64,000 nt of DNA from Bugula neritina. Its lineage: Eukaryota; Bryozoa; Gymnolaemata; Cheilostomatida; Bugulidae. The notes beneath the pieces are model-generated. The model was not told the origin of the DNA. It did not search any database and saw only the letters and a list, made by a program, of their open reading frames with translations. The stretch lies in contig OZ037771.1 in NCBI GenBank assembly GCA_964035545.1, forward strand, positions 10,423,408 through 10,487,407. The letters run 5' to 3'. The number at the start of each line of letters is the position of its first letter. Positions within the stretch are counted from its first letter, which is position 1. The position numbers and the translations under genes were made by a program. Shown one piece after another: positions 48,101 to 60,162 of the stretch.

Positions 48101-51100
48101 TGGTAGAGTAGGCTACACTGAAACCTAAACATGCAGACATATTCCATATCGTAAAGACTCACCCCGACAAGCGCATCGTCAATGATATGGTCTCTCCTGA
48201 CCCGTAGCCTCAGGTACGGCATTAGCTGTCCACCGTGCATGAGGCTAGACAAGATGGCCGACCGCCGCTCACTAATCATTCTCATCCTGTTGTCACAGTA
48301 CATGGCCATGGACTTAGTGGACGTACTCAAGAGGAAAGAGTGTTCAATGAAAGTGAACTACAAGCAGTCAGTGACAACATAACAGAGTAACGCAATCAGC
48401 TGAGTAGAGCCAATGAGCAGCCGCCACTCCATTCATAGGATGACTTACTGTGCCGTTCTGAGCTTTGTAGTACGCAAAGTCTTGATCTGTCTCTAGAGTC
48501 TCGTTTATCATTTCATTGACAAATTCTACTCGGTGTATCAAAGGCTCCCGACAGTCTAAAGCTCGTATACCAAGAACCTGGGCTAAGGGATCTTCTTTCA
48601 CTTCTGCTCTCTCCTTGACTGAACTGCGTTCTGTCACACCTATGTTCATATAATCCTTATACCAGCTTTCTATTACTGAGCCATCGCAAAACACTTGAAT
48701 TGATTTACCACATATTTGATAGCCTAAACACAGGACTTATAAATAACAAGAATAATATAATATCTTACTTCGCATAAACTCTACCACACTTTTCTTCAGG
48801 TTTTCGCTGTTCTCTCTCTCCTTTGATAGAGTTTCAGAATCATCCAGCCGTCCACCAAGTAAAGAGGCATAGTATACCAGCTTCATTACCTGCAATATGA
48901 TTAGCTGTTTTTATCACTTAAAGTGCATAAGTATACTTACAATACATCAGTATACTTACAGTACATCAGTATACTAACAGTACATCAGTGTACTTACAGT
49001 ACATCAGTATACTTACAGTACATCAGTATACTTACAGTACAATAGTATACTTACAACACATCAGCATACTTACAGTACAATAGTATACTTACAGTACATC
49101 AGTATACTTACAGTACATCAGTATACTTACAGTACAATAGTATACTTACAATACATCAGTATACTTACAGTACATCAGTATACTTACAGTACATCAGTAT
49201 ACTTACAGTACATCAGTATACTTACAGTACAATAGTATACTTACAGTACATCAGTATACTTACAGTACATCAGTATATTTACAGTACATCAGTATACTTA
49301 CAGTCCATCAGTATACTTAGAGTACATCAGTATACTTACAGGACATCAGTATACTTACAGTACATCAGTATACTTACAGTACAACAGTATACTTACAGTA
49401 CAACAGTATACTTACAGTACATCAGTATACTTACAGTACAATAGTATACTTACAGTACACCAGTATACTTACAGTACAATAGTACACTTACAGTACATCA
49501 GTATACTTACAGTACAACAGTATACTTACAGTACATCAGTATACTTACAGTACAATAGTATACTTACAGTACATCAGTATACTTACAGTACAACAGTATA
49601 CTTACAGTACATCAGTATACTTACAGTACATCAGTATACTTACAGTACAATAGTATACTTACAGTACATCAATATATTTACAGTACATCAGTATACTTAC
49701 AGTACATCAGTATACTTACAGTACATCAGTATACTTACAGTACATCAGTATACTTACAGTACATCAGTATACTTACAGTACATCAGTATACTTACAGTAC
49801 ATCAGTATACTTACAGTACATCAGTATACTTACAGTACATCAGTATACTTACAGTACATCAGTATGCTTACAGTACATCAGTATACTTACAGTACAATAG
49901 TATACTTACAGTACATCAGTATACTTACAGTACATGTACAGTACAGTACACGAGGAACCAGTGAAGCTGACAAACCTTGGCTGCGCAGGCAATCTGCTCA
50001 TCATAGTTGAGGACATGTTGGGAGCTCCATTTCTCAGACTGGGAGACAACTCTGATAGTGAGCAGCTGCTGGAGGGAGGTGAGCAAGGAGTGCTGATACT
50101 CCCTCCCCAAACACACAAATGTTTGTACCAGAGATTTACGACCTTGAAGGGGCAGGTGGGTCATTGCTTTAAGGAACCGAGGATATGCTTTTTCTAGAAT
50201 TCAATAAAGTAAATTATAGACTCCTACAGTAGAGTAGACCGTAGCATAGAGTAGTGTAGAGAGTAGCATAGAGTAGTGTAGACAGTAGTATACAGTAGTG
50301 TAGAGAGTAGCATAGAGTAATTTAGAGAGTAGTACACAGTACATGTAGTATTAGTAGTAGTAACACTAACAGTAGTATACATGGTAGTAGTCACAGCACC
50401 TGTAGTTGTCACTATACCTGTAGTTGTCACAGTACCTGTAGTAGTCACAGTACTAGTAGTACTAGTCATAGTACATGTAGTACTAGTCATAGTACATGTA
50501 GTAGTTACCATCATTAAACGACTCACCAATATACTCTGGACTGTCCAGACAGGGCAAGTGGAGTACAATAAGAATAACATTGAGTATTTCAGGATCTCTT
50601 TCAAATGCTGACCTGTATCGAAGATCTGTAAAAGTGAATATGCACACGCTGTATGATGGATAGTTTAGTTTAGTATATACAAACTTTGCTTTTGGCCATG
50701 TCATGCTCAACTGAAACATGTGTTTAGAGATGAAGGAGTAACATTTCACAAACTAGTTTTAACAAAGATGTCTGCTTCCATTGAAAAACCCTTCTTTGAA
50801 ATGTATTTAAAAAATATCCAACTACGCTAAAAAATTTCAAATAAAACTTTTTCAATTGATGATGATTTTAAAGGAAATGAAGAAAAACTAGGTGGCATGT
50901 AAGACTATCAAAATTAAAGTCATGTAAAACCTGCATTCTATGGGACAGGAAGACATAAGTTTATTCACGTGGAGCTACTCAATGCATTCAGAGATGTTTG
51001 TCACTCTTACAGCATAAAATGTATGTTTGGTGCACATTTCTTGGTGCTTTAAGAAATATCTTGCTATAAAAAAACAAGAATTGAGTAGTACTTAGGTGAG

Positions 51101-53021
51101 TGTATTGAGTAGTACTTAAGTGTATCAAAAGCCATACCAATTAACAAGTCATCAGACAGCTGAGTCAATGCATTAATTAAGGCGGAGTTGAAAGGAAGTT
51201 CCGGCAGAGAAAAGAGCGCAGAGTAAGTATTACGGAGAGACAGGAGGTCCAAGGTGAGTCCCGTTGTGTCGTCTGGCTCATCCAGTCTAAAGCTCTGCTT
51301 CAGCACGTCAATCTGACTATAAAACCCAAAGATAATATAGACTACTAGAGCATAGGTGGGAAATAAGTTTAATGGAAACAAAATTGCAAAATGATATTCT
51401 AGTTTCCACGGTTTACTAACTGAAGTAAACAAACAACTCATTATTTTGAAATATTTGCAATCTTATAATTTGATTGAAACAAAGTGAGTTTTGTTAGTAT
51501 AAAATATTGCTGATATACTTCCAGTAGATGTAATGTATTTGAATAGACATACAACTAGCAATACCTAAATGTGCTGCCAATTAACTTGACCAGCTCTGCC
51601 CACTTCTGGTGTTGCTTGCAGAATTCTACAGTTTCTAATACAAGAGACTCAGTGAGTGCTGTCACGGTAAAAGGCTTAGCCGCTGTCGATAGTGCACTAA
51701 CATTTGAGCTTGCAGTGTCACCAGACGCTGATGAAGTCGAAGGTTTACTCTTCAGTAACGAGTCGCTGACAGGCAGCGTATTGTCATTTGAAGGAGCGGA
51801 TACTGAAGGAGCGGTATTTGACAAGGATATTTGAGCATGTTTGGCATTAGTTATTTGAGATGTTTCAACATCAGTACATTTCACAGGAACTTTCTAGAAA
51901 CAATATGACTCAAATAACCCAATAGGTAAGCTTATAAATGCTAAAGCTTAGTTGTAACACATGTTTGACGCACATGTTTGACGCTTTAAAGAGAAAGAAT
52001 AGTTTTTAACTGTTATCAACAAACTTTTTCTCAGATATATTAAATTTCTATTATTCTAATGAATGAAAATCTGAAAAGGGCAGACCCAATACTGCATAAC
52101 AGAAAATGTAACACATACTAGTTTATAGAAAGAGTCCACTCTATGAAGCAGTTAATCAAGTAACTGACTTGAAATGACAAATAAAACAAGGCTGGCTATG
52201 ATATCTTAACCGTCTAGCTTAGCATGAATGCTCTAGGTATATTACACTTTACTAACGCTTTTCTGTCAAACTATTATCATGCAATTTTGATCTGCTAAAG
52301 CTGAAGAAAAATAAGTAGAGATGTCAGAAGATTTACAGAGTAACATGTTTTATGATATAAAAGTCCAGACTTTACAAATATACTGAACTACCTCTTTGAT
52401 GAGCCGCACTGCTTCCAGCGCAGCGTCATTAGGTGTGAGAGGCACATGTTTATAGAACCTGGCAGAAGAGGCGCAGTACATATTCAAGCAATGGGAATTG
52501 CCACACCCTTCTCTAAGAATATGAAAGTAGTGTTCTATTAGTTCTTTTGTTGTCTTTCTTCTAAACAATAAAAACAAACAACTTCTAAGAGTTCACAGAG
52601 ATGGTAACATAGAGATGGTAACACAAAGGTGGTAACATAGAGATGGTAACACAAAGGTGGTAACACAGAGATGGTAACACTGAGGTGGTAACATAGAGAT
52701 GGTAACACTGAGGTGGTAACACTGAGGTGGTAACACTGAGATGGTAACACTGAGGTGGTAACATAGAGATGGTAACACTGAGGTGGTAACATAGAGATGG
52801 TAACACTGAGGTGGTAACATAGAGATGGTAACATAGAGATGGTAACACTGAGGTGGTAACATAGAGATGGTAACACAGAGGTGGTAACAATGAGGCGGTA
52901 ACACAGAGGTGGTATAAGTGAATAATTTCAAGCCAAAAAACTGAAAAGTGTCAGAACATTACTAAAGAGTGAATACTCACTGAGCAACAGGTGCAGGTTC
53001 AACCTGATCATCCACTTCCAT
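45111..53021 (-). CDS. UBE3A: HECT E3 ubiquitin ligase UBE3A/E6AP orthologue, 15 exons, complete
   Basis: E3 ligase that takes ubiquitin from an E2 onto a HECT cysteine and passes it to substrates. Exons in transcript order: 53021-52981, 52560-52392, 51893-51565, 51316-51138, 50625-50527, 50193-49976, 48899-48779, 48693-48449, 48357-48163, 47556-47412, 47187-46982, 46577-46413, 46139-45963, 45635-45515, 45307-45111. They give 868 residues, all junctions in phase; human isoforms are 852-875. Exon 2 and the start of exon 3 encode the AZUL zinc domain ([26 protein letters not shown], then KC), with ligand cysteines retained. A Ser/Thr-rich linker follows. The HECT domain includes [40 protein letters not shown] and the catalytic loop [16 protein letters not shown]. 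The C-terminus AKGFGML is the family signature. The start Met at 53021 opens a short acidic leader ([14 protein letters not shown]). A 5' UTR intron may precede it. Convergent with POLR1A. Confidence 0.96.
45335..45512. repeat. 26-bp minisatellite in the last UBE3A intron
   Basis: Six to seven units of ACTGTGTACCAAGTATTCAG plus TATTAG fill the intron 45308-45514, ending next to the donor. Confidence 0.93.
47818..48095. repeat. 32-bp minisatellite in a UBE3A intron
   Basis: About eight units of GGGATACACCCAGTCTACTG plus ACAGGATATCCC. The array is more GC-rich than its surroundings, with each unit holding the palindromic GGATATCC. On the gene strand each unit has ATCCTGTCAG, acceptor-like. Confidence 0.95.
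48925..49945. repeat. 19-bp minisatellite with a donor motif in every unit on the gene strand
   Basis: About 53 units of AGTATACTTACAGTACATC, with CAATAG variants, fill the UBE3A intron 48900-49975. Read on the UBE3A strand each unit is GATGTACTGTAAGTATACT, which contains GTAAGTAT, a near-ideal 5' splice site. The true donor (GTTTGTC at 49975) is weaker than the repeats. Confidence 0.97.
50222..50512. repeat. TAGAGTAGCATAGAGTAGTG and GTAGTCACAGTACCT arrays
   Basis: Two adjacent short arrays in the UBE3A intron 50194-50526: 50222-50340 of about 20-bp units, and 50375-50512 of about 18-bp units. Confidence 0.88.
52590..52915. repeat. 17-bp array (GGTAACACTGAGGT type) in UBE3A intron 1
   Basis: About nineteen alternating AGATGGTAACACTGAGGTGG and AGATGGTAACATAG units in the intron 52561-52980. 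On the gene strand many read ACCACCTCAG, an acceptor-like string. Confidence 0.93.
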
Positions 53022-53811
53022 CTTGTCTACAAAACATTAAATACAACTATTCTTACAGCTTCTCAACTATAACTAATAATGGATATAGAGCCGTATCTCA
53101 TTGTATTAGAACTATTCAGCTGTATTTTATTAAATCACACTTTGTGAGCAAAAGTAATAGTGTAAGTGTACATGTAGTCAGTTAATACGGTACTGAGTAT
53201 CTAGCCCTAAGCAACATGTAAGTACTAAACCAGAAGGCCTAAGTCTAAGCAGTCTGAAATAAACTATGTTGCTTAAGCATCTGAACTGCTTAAGTGCTTA
53301 GAGTTGACAAAGTTGTATAATTCTCATCCTACATTCAGAGAATAGAAATACTACTGTTTTAGACATGAGCAAACAATAAAGTACTTCTGCCTTTGCTAAT
53401 GGAAAGTTGTTGGCTGGAATTACATGTAAATGAATTGAAAGCTATTTGTTTATTATTAAAAACAAAAAAAACTTAATGATGGAAATTGGTATAGAGTTGA
53501 ATACTTTTTAATAACGTTAGTTAGTAGTTGTAATCATAACAAATATTTGTTGTATAAGAAGTTGCCCGTCTGCAAATAATAGCAGTTATGTCTAACAAAT
53601 ATAATATAGTAAGCCAGTCTAAGTAAAAGTCTGCACCCTTGCATAGCATTAACTATCATAGTCATAATAATAATGATTAAGAATAATAACTCAATAAGTA
53701 TAAATGAGCAGTTCAAGCTCTGAATGGCTGTGACAATTCACTAGCCATGTAATACTAGCAAGTGGCTTCAATTTAAAATTGACTGTTGTCTAGCAAAAGC
53801 AGATAAGTTTA
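53022..53811 (-). other. 5' flank of UBE3A
   Basis: AT-rich noncoding sequence upstream of the UBE3A start codon. TTTTGTAG right before ACAAGATGG could be an acceptor of a 5' UTR intron, in which case the promoter lies further up, possibly beyond the transposons. No other gene seen. Confidence 0.4.
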
Positions 53812-54990
53812 AATGTAATTAATTAAAATTACAATTACATGAAGATTTGTCAATTACAATTATAATTACAGTTAAAAGGTAATGTAATTAATTACAATTA
53901 CATGAAGATTTGTCAATTACAATTATAATTACAGTTAAAAGGTAATGTAATTAATTACAATTACATGGTAATGTAATTAATTACAATTACAATTACTTTT
54001 GTTCTCACAAGGGATAACTAGAAGTTATTCAATGTCACTTCTAGGGTCCAACTACCAGCGGCAATGTTGACAGTGGTGAACCTCCTTTGTTCCCAATAGT
54101 GCCAAATCAACCAAATTTTAAGGGGTCCAACGCCTTTGCTTCTCAGATTTTGCTTATATTTACACATGTCCGGTGTACTATTCATAAATATTTCTGACAT
54201 GACACAAAAACTTTTTGAGAAATGACATTTGTGGACAAAGTTTGGGAAAACTTTTGAGGAAAATTTGTGATTTCTACTTTTAGACCAACTTATAAATGTC
54301 TGTATCTCAAAAAATTTTTAGACTGAGCCTTAAAAATTGATGTGAGGGATATTTAAAAATTTTTCAAAATTTACAAAAATTTGCCCATATTCAATGGTTT
54401 AGCATATATGCACACAAAGTGTTCTGTAGTATGTGTTGCTACTAGTGCAAGTTGATAGGTATTATCAAATCGCACAGCAAATTTTAAGGCTCAGTCTATG
54501 GTTGAGATATAGACATTTATAAATTGCTCTAAAAGTAGAAATCACCAATTTTCCTTGAAGTTTTTCCCAACCTTTGTCCACAAATGTAGTCATTTCTTAA
54601 AAAAAATTCTGTCAGGCCAAAAATATTTAAGAAGAGTACTTAGGACACATGTAGGTCTATTTGGTGTAAATATGAACAAACTCTGAGACACAAAAGCACC
54701 GGCCATGTGGTGAGTTAGCATGGAATGACCCTATACTATATTGACTTAATCTGAACTTGTTATTTAACAGTAGATATGGTAGGAAAAGAATGATTTTTTC
54801 AAGATTTAAAAGTTTGAAGTAATTGACATGTAATTATAAAGTGATTGTAAAATTCAATTACGTTAGCAATGTAATTAATTACAATTACAATTACATTTTT
54901 ATACATCAATTACAAATTACATTCAATTACTTGAAAAAAAGTAATTAATTACAACCAATTACAATTACAAATTACAATTACCCCAACCCT
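53812..54990 (-). mobile_element. AT-rich terminal-inverted-repeat element, copy B
   Basis: Inverted relative to copy A. Its terminal AGGGTTGGGGTAATTGTAAT is at the right end (reverse complement ends at 54990). The other end lacks the outermost ~20 bp found in copy A, so it is truncated there. The nested foldback (about 54096-54734) is present, so A and B descend from the same composite element. A local duplication of the TTAAAAGGTAATGTAATTAA segment is visible at 53870-53965. Confidence 0.85.
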
Positions 54991-55338
54991 CAATCGCAGT
55001 GCACTATGTAGCCATAAAATAAAAACTAAGACTAAAAGTAGCTTGTAGATCAGTGCAATAACAATATCCACTATTAACTTTAACTATTAGGCAATGCTTC
55101 TACTAATACTTGTATTACATTTTGACTTACTATTAGCATTAGTATGACTATGAATATAAATTTAAATTTAAACAAAAAAAGTCAAAATAATATTATAACT
55201 CAAGCTAATAAATAATTATAACTAATAGTAATATTTGATATTCAGAATAACTAAATAAGTAACTTTAACCGTAATTACTATAACTATGAGTAAGTTTGTA
55301 ATGACTATAATTTTCAATTTAGTAGTAGGCATAGTAAC

Positions 55339-57362
55339 CAGGGTTGGGGTAATTGTAATTTGTAATTTGTAATTGGTTGTAATTAATTACATTTTTTCAA
55401 GTAATTGAATGTAATTTGTAATTGATATATAAAAATGTAATTGTAATTAATTACATTGCTAATGTAATTGATTTTTACAATTACTTCATAATTACATGTC
55501 AATTACTTCAAACTTTAAAATCTTAAAAATTTCCTACTTTTTTTACCATACCTACTGTTGAATAACAAGTTCAGATTAGGTCTAGGTCAGTGGTTCCCAA
55601 CCTGGGGGAAATTCCCCCTAAGAGGGAATTTGGACATTTTAGGGAAGAATTTGGATTTTGAAAAATTCACGCACTTTGTTGAAGGCTTTTTGAGCTCTTG
55701 CCCATTACATAAGTATATATGCATATCTACAAATCTTCATCTTAGTTCATCTATTTAACCAAACCATACTCTGCAATCTCAGTTCATCTCATGCAAGTCA
55801 ATTTCTATAAATTGTATACTACATACCTAGTGAATATATCCGCTACACTAAATAGTCTGAACCTAAAAATGCAGGAGTGCAATCATCATACCGTTGCTTT
55901 TCATTCGCAGCAGCAATATTTTCAAAGTTACACTAAAGTGGTGTTGTTTCTGTCAAAAACATGGTGCTTTTCCCCACACTCAATGAACTTTTATAAGAGA
56001 AGAACCTGTTCCAATTTTAGGCAAAAATGGCACAGGTAAAAATCACATACTGGTGTTAAATTTTCCCAAACCCAAAACCCCCCCCTTCTAAATGCTTAAC
56101 CTCCAACTCAAATCTTCAATGCTAAAGTTGAAAATGTGCCATTTTTATCTAATTTTCCATTTGTGCCAATAATGCTATTTTTACATGTGCCATTTTTACC
56201 GGACACCACCTGTTTTCCCTGTTCTCATCTCTGAACTGTTAATGAAGTTTTAACAGTATTTCTTTGAGTTACCTCCCAAAAAAAAGAGCTAGATTCTTAA
56301 CTTCAAATGTGACCCATTGCAATGCTTTGTTGAACAGTTTTTAGAGGAATCATAGGAGGATTTCATTGAGTTGGTTCACAATTCAGCAATGAAGGATGAT
56401 TTGAAATCTGCTCCAATTGATGGATTGTGGGTGGTGTCTAGTAGAAATGGTACAGGTAATTATGGCACATATGGAAAAGTAGGTAAAATGGGACATGTCT
56501 TCAATGTTGGGGTGGGGGTTTGGGGTTTGAAAAAAGGGTTTTGTACTTTGAGAGGTTTGTACTTGAGGTTCTAGAGTTTGGGGTTTTGAGTTAGGGGTGG
56601 GGGTTTGGGTTCAAGGGTTGGGTTGGGTTGCCATTTTTACCTAAAGTATTTCTGGGTTTCTACAAGCAAACTCTTCCCACACATAGCTGACAAAGCAGAG
56701 TTTTGGTGCCATCCAGTACCGCCTATCTGTGTGAGGTAGGATTTTCATCAATTCAAAGAGAAGAGAAACTGCCTTAACCCACAGAGTGACTTAAGATGGG
56801 CCTGGTCAAAAACAGAGTCAGACTTAAGCAAGCTGGCACAAAAGCATCAACTGAAGCCATAACATTAATAATTGGACTGCTCTGTGTTTTATAACACAAA
56901 AAGTAATGATAATATTACTATTATGATAATTATATTATATGCAAATATAATAGAACAAAATATATTGCATTGTATCATATACTCTCATTCAGTAAGTCAT
57001 AAAATCTTTTCGCTCTTTGAATGGGGGGTAATCAATAGTCAACATTTATGAAAGGGGGGAATAGTATGAAAAAGGTTGGGGACCACTGGTCTAGGTAGTA
57101 AAGTATCACTGTTAAGAACAAAAGAGGTTCACCCCTGTCAAAATTGCCCCTGGTACTTGGACACCATAAGGGAGCTTGCATAACTTCTATTTATTGCTTG
57201 TAAGAAAAAAAGTAATTGTAATTGTAATTAATTACATTGCCATGTAATTGTAATTGTAATTAATTACATTACTTTTTATCTGTAATTATAATTGTAATTG
57301 TCAAATTTTGATGTAATTGTAGTTGTAATTAATTACATTCACATGTAATTGACCCCAACCCT
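55339..57362 (+). mobile_element. AT-rich terminal-inverted-repeat element, copy C, interrupted by a hAT element
   Basis: Left end CAGGGTTGGGGTAATTG at 55339, right end GACCCCAACCCT at 57362. It lacks the inner foldback of copies A and B and is split by the hAT insertion at 55588-57088. Without that insertion it would be about 510 bp. Confidence 0.87.
55588..57088 (+). mobile_element. hAT DNA transposon with perfect 8-bp target duplication, transposase decayed
   Basis: Terminal inverted repeats CAGTGGTTCCCAACC and GGTTGGGGACCACTG are flanked by the direct repeat GTCTAGGT on both sides (55580-55587 and 57089-57096). The 8-bp duplication and CAGTGGTT ends are diagnostic of hAT elements. Plus-strand remnants of a ZBED-like transposase are present. 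One is YLVNISATLNSLNLKMQ, around 55820-55875. The other is TAYLCEVGFSSIQREE, the C-terminal dimerisation motif, at about 56717-56764. The middle of the gene is missing and interrupted by stops, so the copy is non-autonomous. Confidence 0.92.
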
Positions 57363-59100
57363 AATTAATTAGTAACTCATAAATGGGTTACTGTCATTTC
57401 ATATACAAGTTGTTTCGTACACCAGTCGTTTCGTATACAAAATGGTCGTTTCATACACAAACTGCTATCCATTTTGTACACAAAATGAATAATAAATTAA
57501 TCTACTGGATAACCACTTGAATTATACTAGTTTACATGTTAATTGCATCCCAGCTCTCTTTCTTCCAGAATGTTGTTGAAATAAAAAGATATATTCATTA
57601 ACCAGGTGCTGCCACCTACTGATAACAATATCTAAACCAAAAGACCAGATCCCCCTTACATCTACATATCACAATAATAAATTAGCATGTGGTAAAATGA
57701 AGTGTGCAAGTTACTTCTAAGCAGTACTGTATGAGTCATACATCAAATGATGAACAAATATCAAAAATATGTATTTTTTAAATTTAGATTGATGTGTACA
57801 AAACAACCTATCACATGTGAACGAAACGACATAAAAAATTGAGTACAGAATGACTTGGTCTTGTGTACGAAATGACCTGCACTCCTCATAACTGTAATAC
57901 TAACACAAATAGTAATACTTATATTAAGTCTAATACTAATACTAATAGTAATAGTAACTATTGTCATCATATTAATAATTAGAATTCTGTATAACTATAA
58001 CATGAACTATAACTATAAGTATAAATTATAAGCAATCACACTGAATCTGGTAGGCAGTCACAGTGATAGTGATACTGGGAGTAATACTCATATTTATATT
58101 GATATTCATACTCATAGTCATACTGTAAGTGTAAGTCACTAAGAGTAAGTGTATACTAATAGTAATACTAATAGTTATAGTAATACTAATAGTAATACTA
58201 ATACCAATAGTAATACAGTAACTGTAAGAAACTAAACCTTATATTTATATTCTATTTAATTTTATATCAACTTATAAGTTATAAGATTAGGTATGAGTAC
58301 CAGTATGAGTATGGCTATGAACTATGATGAACTATGAGTATGATGATGAAGTATCAACTTCAAGTATGATAATCACAATGAGTATGACAATTAGTTATTT
58401 CAATAAAAACTAAAATTTATAAATAAAATAACGCATTATTGAACAATGAATTGACTTCGGAGTGCCATGTCTTTCTATGTTGAGAGTAAAAAAGAGCCTA
58501 CTATGAATTTATATTTATATTTTAGAAAATTTAATGTTTCTGACTTTACTGGTAACATAATTTGATAAAAACAAAAGTTAAAATTGGTTTCGTTATTCGC
58601 CAACTTTGACTGCATCACTTTGAAAATGTTGGAGGATAACTCCATAAAAATACAAGACTTTGTGAAGACACAGTGTCGCTGAGGCCAGCGAATGTTATAA
58701 CGCCTCTCACAACATAATAATATTATAATAAAGATATGATATCCGTTATAAATAATTACTTTATTTTGATAAATCACACAAGTTTTTGGAAAGTTTTTTT
58801 TATGAATAAAAGCAGTCAATAATTATTTACAGCTGAATTATATCAAATTATTAACTGGAAGATATACTTTTGGTAGATAAAATATTATACCAAATCTTTC
58901 ATCAAAGTATTACAAGTATTAACAGATCAAAACCATTTCAATTAGGCAACATAAACATGTGGGATTGAAATATATATTTATCAACTACACTTGATACCTA
59001 TTACTCAGCAAAATAAAAAGTGTTTCTTTTGCCAAGCTTGTTCAACAACATGAACATGTGTACTAAAAAGGTGATATGGTTAATGTTAGCAGACGAGACA
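57363..59100. other. Intergenic, repeats only
   Basis: 57395-57565 is a dispersed repeat (GTCGTTTCGTATACAAAATG type, then CTGGATAACCACTTGAAT) found inverted at 63080-63180. 57890-58400 is low-complexity ACTAATAGTAAT and ATGAGTATG sequence. A 114-codon minus frame at 58475-58819 has no recognisable features and is probably chance. Confidence 0.5.
58760..58765 (-). terminator. Possible polyadenylation signal of MRPS24
   Basis: AATAAA on the minus strand (TTTATT on plus) about 335 bp past the MRPS24 stop codon. Confidence 0.4.
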
Positions 59101-60162
59101 TCAAATCTTTTTGAAAATTAGAGACCTCGGATTTTGCACTGTCTGTATCTCAATTTTCACAATACATTTGAGATATTTAGATAGCATAGCCTCTGCGTAG
59201 CCTTTCAGGAAATAGTGAGTTCTAGTAGATGGCGTCCTCTGCAAATATAGACAAAATATAGACTTTATAAAAGTACAACTCCTCCTAATAAAACTGTAAA
59301 TTATTGAAAATTCACAATTTGCTGTTATTACTTACTTTTGCATATTATATGACTAAATCTTGAGTTATGAACTTGCCTTATTACCGCAAATTGACTAGAA
59401 ATAAACTATGAATTATTCTGTATCCAGTTGAAACATTAACCTAAATAAAGCATAAATTGCATTCAAGTGACAAGAAAAATTAGCTCATGTTGGAAAAATT
59501 CAATTGGACATTAAACAGAAATCATTAAAAACGGCATATACATTTAATGAGTACGGCTACTAAAGACTAAGAAGTAAATAATTATAACGACGTACTTTAA
59601 CTAAAAAGGCAAGATTGACCATGTTCACTCGGCGTTTGATGATAACTTCGCCAAGCAAATATTCTTGAAATGTACCAGAGATAAATTTTCTAATGAATAC
59701 GTCTTCAACAGCAACTTCTGAAGACCTTGGCAACCACTTCTTGTACTCTTTCTCTATGAAGAGAGCAGCTGTAAATTAAATGTAAAGGTGTTACACTGCA
59801 GTACCATTCCTAACAACATACAATCCACCAAATTATTAATTGTGAAATAATAATTAATTATACTTGCAGATGTTGTGGGATCTGAGATAAAAAAAATATT
59901 ATGCATTAGTTACACTGGCAGCTATTGCAATGATTCATAATAGATTTCATAAACTAAAGCAGCACTAACATGTATCTATAGAATTCCAGTATTTTGTGAC
60001 GCCAATCCGACTAGGTTTCTGAGCCTGTTCATAGGTCAAGGGTTTGCTTCTGTTATTCGTTACTTTGGGTACTCCAGTTCTGATATTTTTAAACATTAAC
60101 GCTGATGAGTGTAAACCTCGACATCCACAAGGCAAGGTTGAAACTGAATATCTTGAGAGCAT
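59101..60162 (-). CDS. MRPS24: Small mitochondrial ribosomal subunit protein MRPS24, 3 exons, complete
   Basis: Component of the mitoribosomal small subunit, imported into mitochondria. Exons in transcript order: 60162-59970, 59768-59596, 59238-59101, giving 167 residues, the same length as I recall for the human protein. The N-terminus (MLSRYSVSTLPCGCRGLHSS) is basic, Ser-rich and lacks acidic residues, as expected for a mitochondrial targeting peptide. Conserved blocks: KPLTYEQAQKP, then VAVEDVFIRKFISGTFQEYL, then VIIKRRVN, then THYFLKGYAEAMLSKYL. These align block by block with animal MRPS24 (TVEDVFLRKFMWGTF, YYFLVGYSETLLSYF). All junctions are in phase. It is upstream of and in the same orientation as UBE3A, about 6 kb away with only transposons between. 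Confidence 0.94.

Noticed and set aside
45205-48382. Plus-strand ORFs opposite the UBE3A exons
   Set aside because: Antisense shadows of HECT exons and of intronic arrays.
58475-58819. 114-codon minus-strand frame downstream of MRPS24
   Set aside because: AT-driven composition, no domain, no codon pattern, and probably overlaps the MRPS24 3' UTR.
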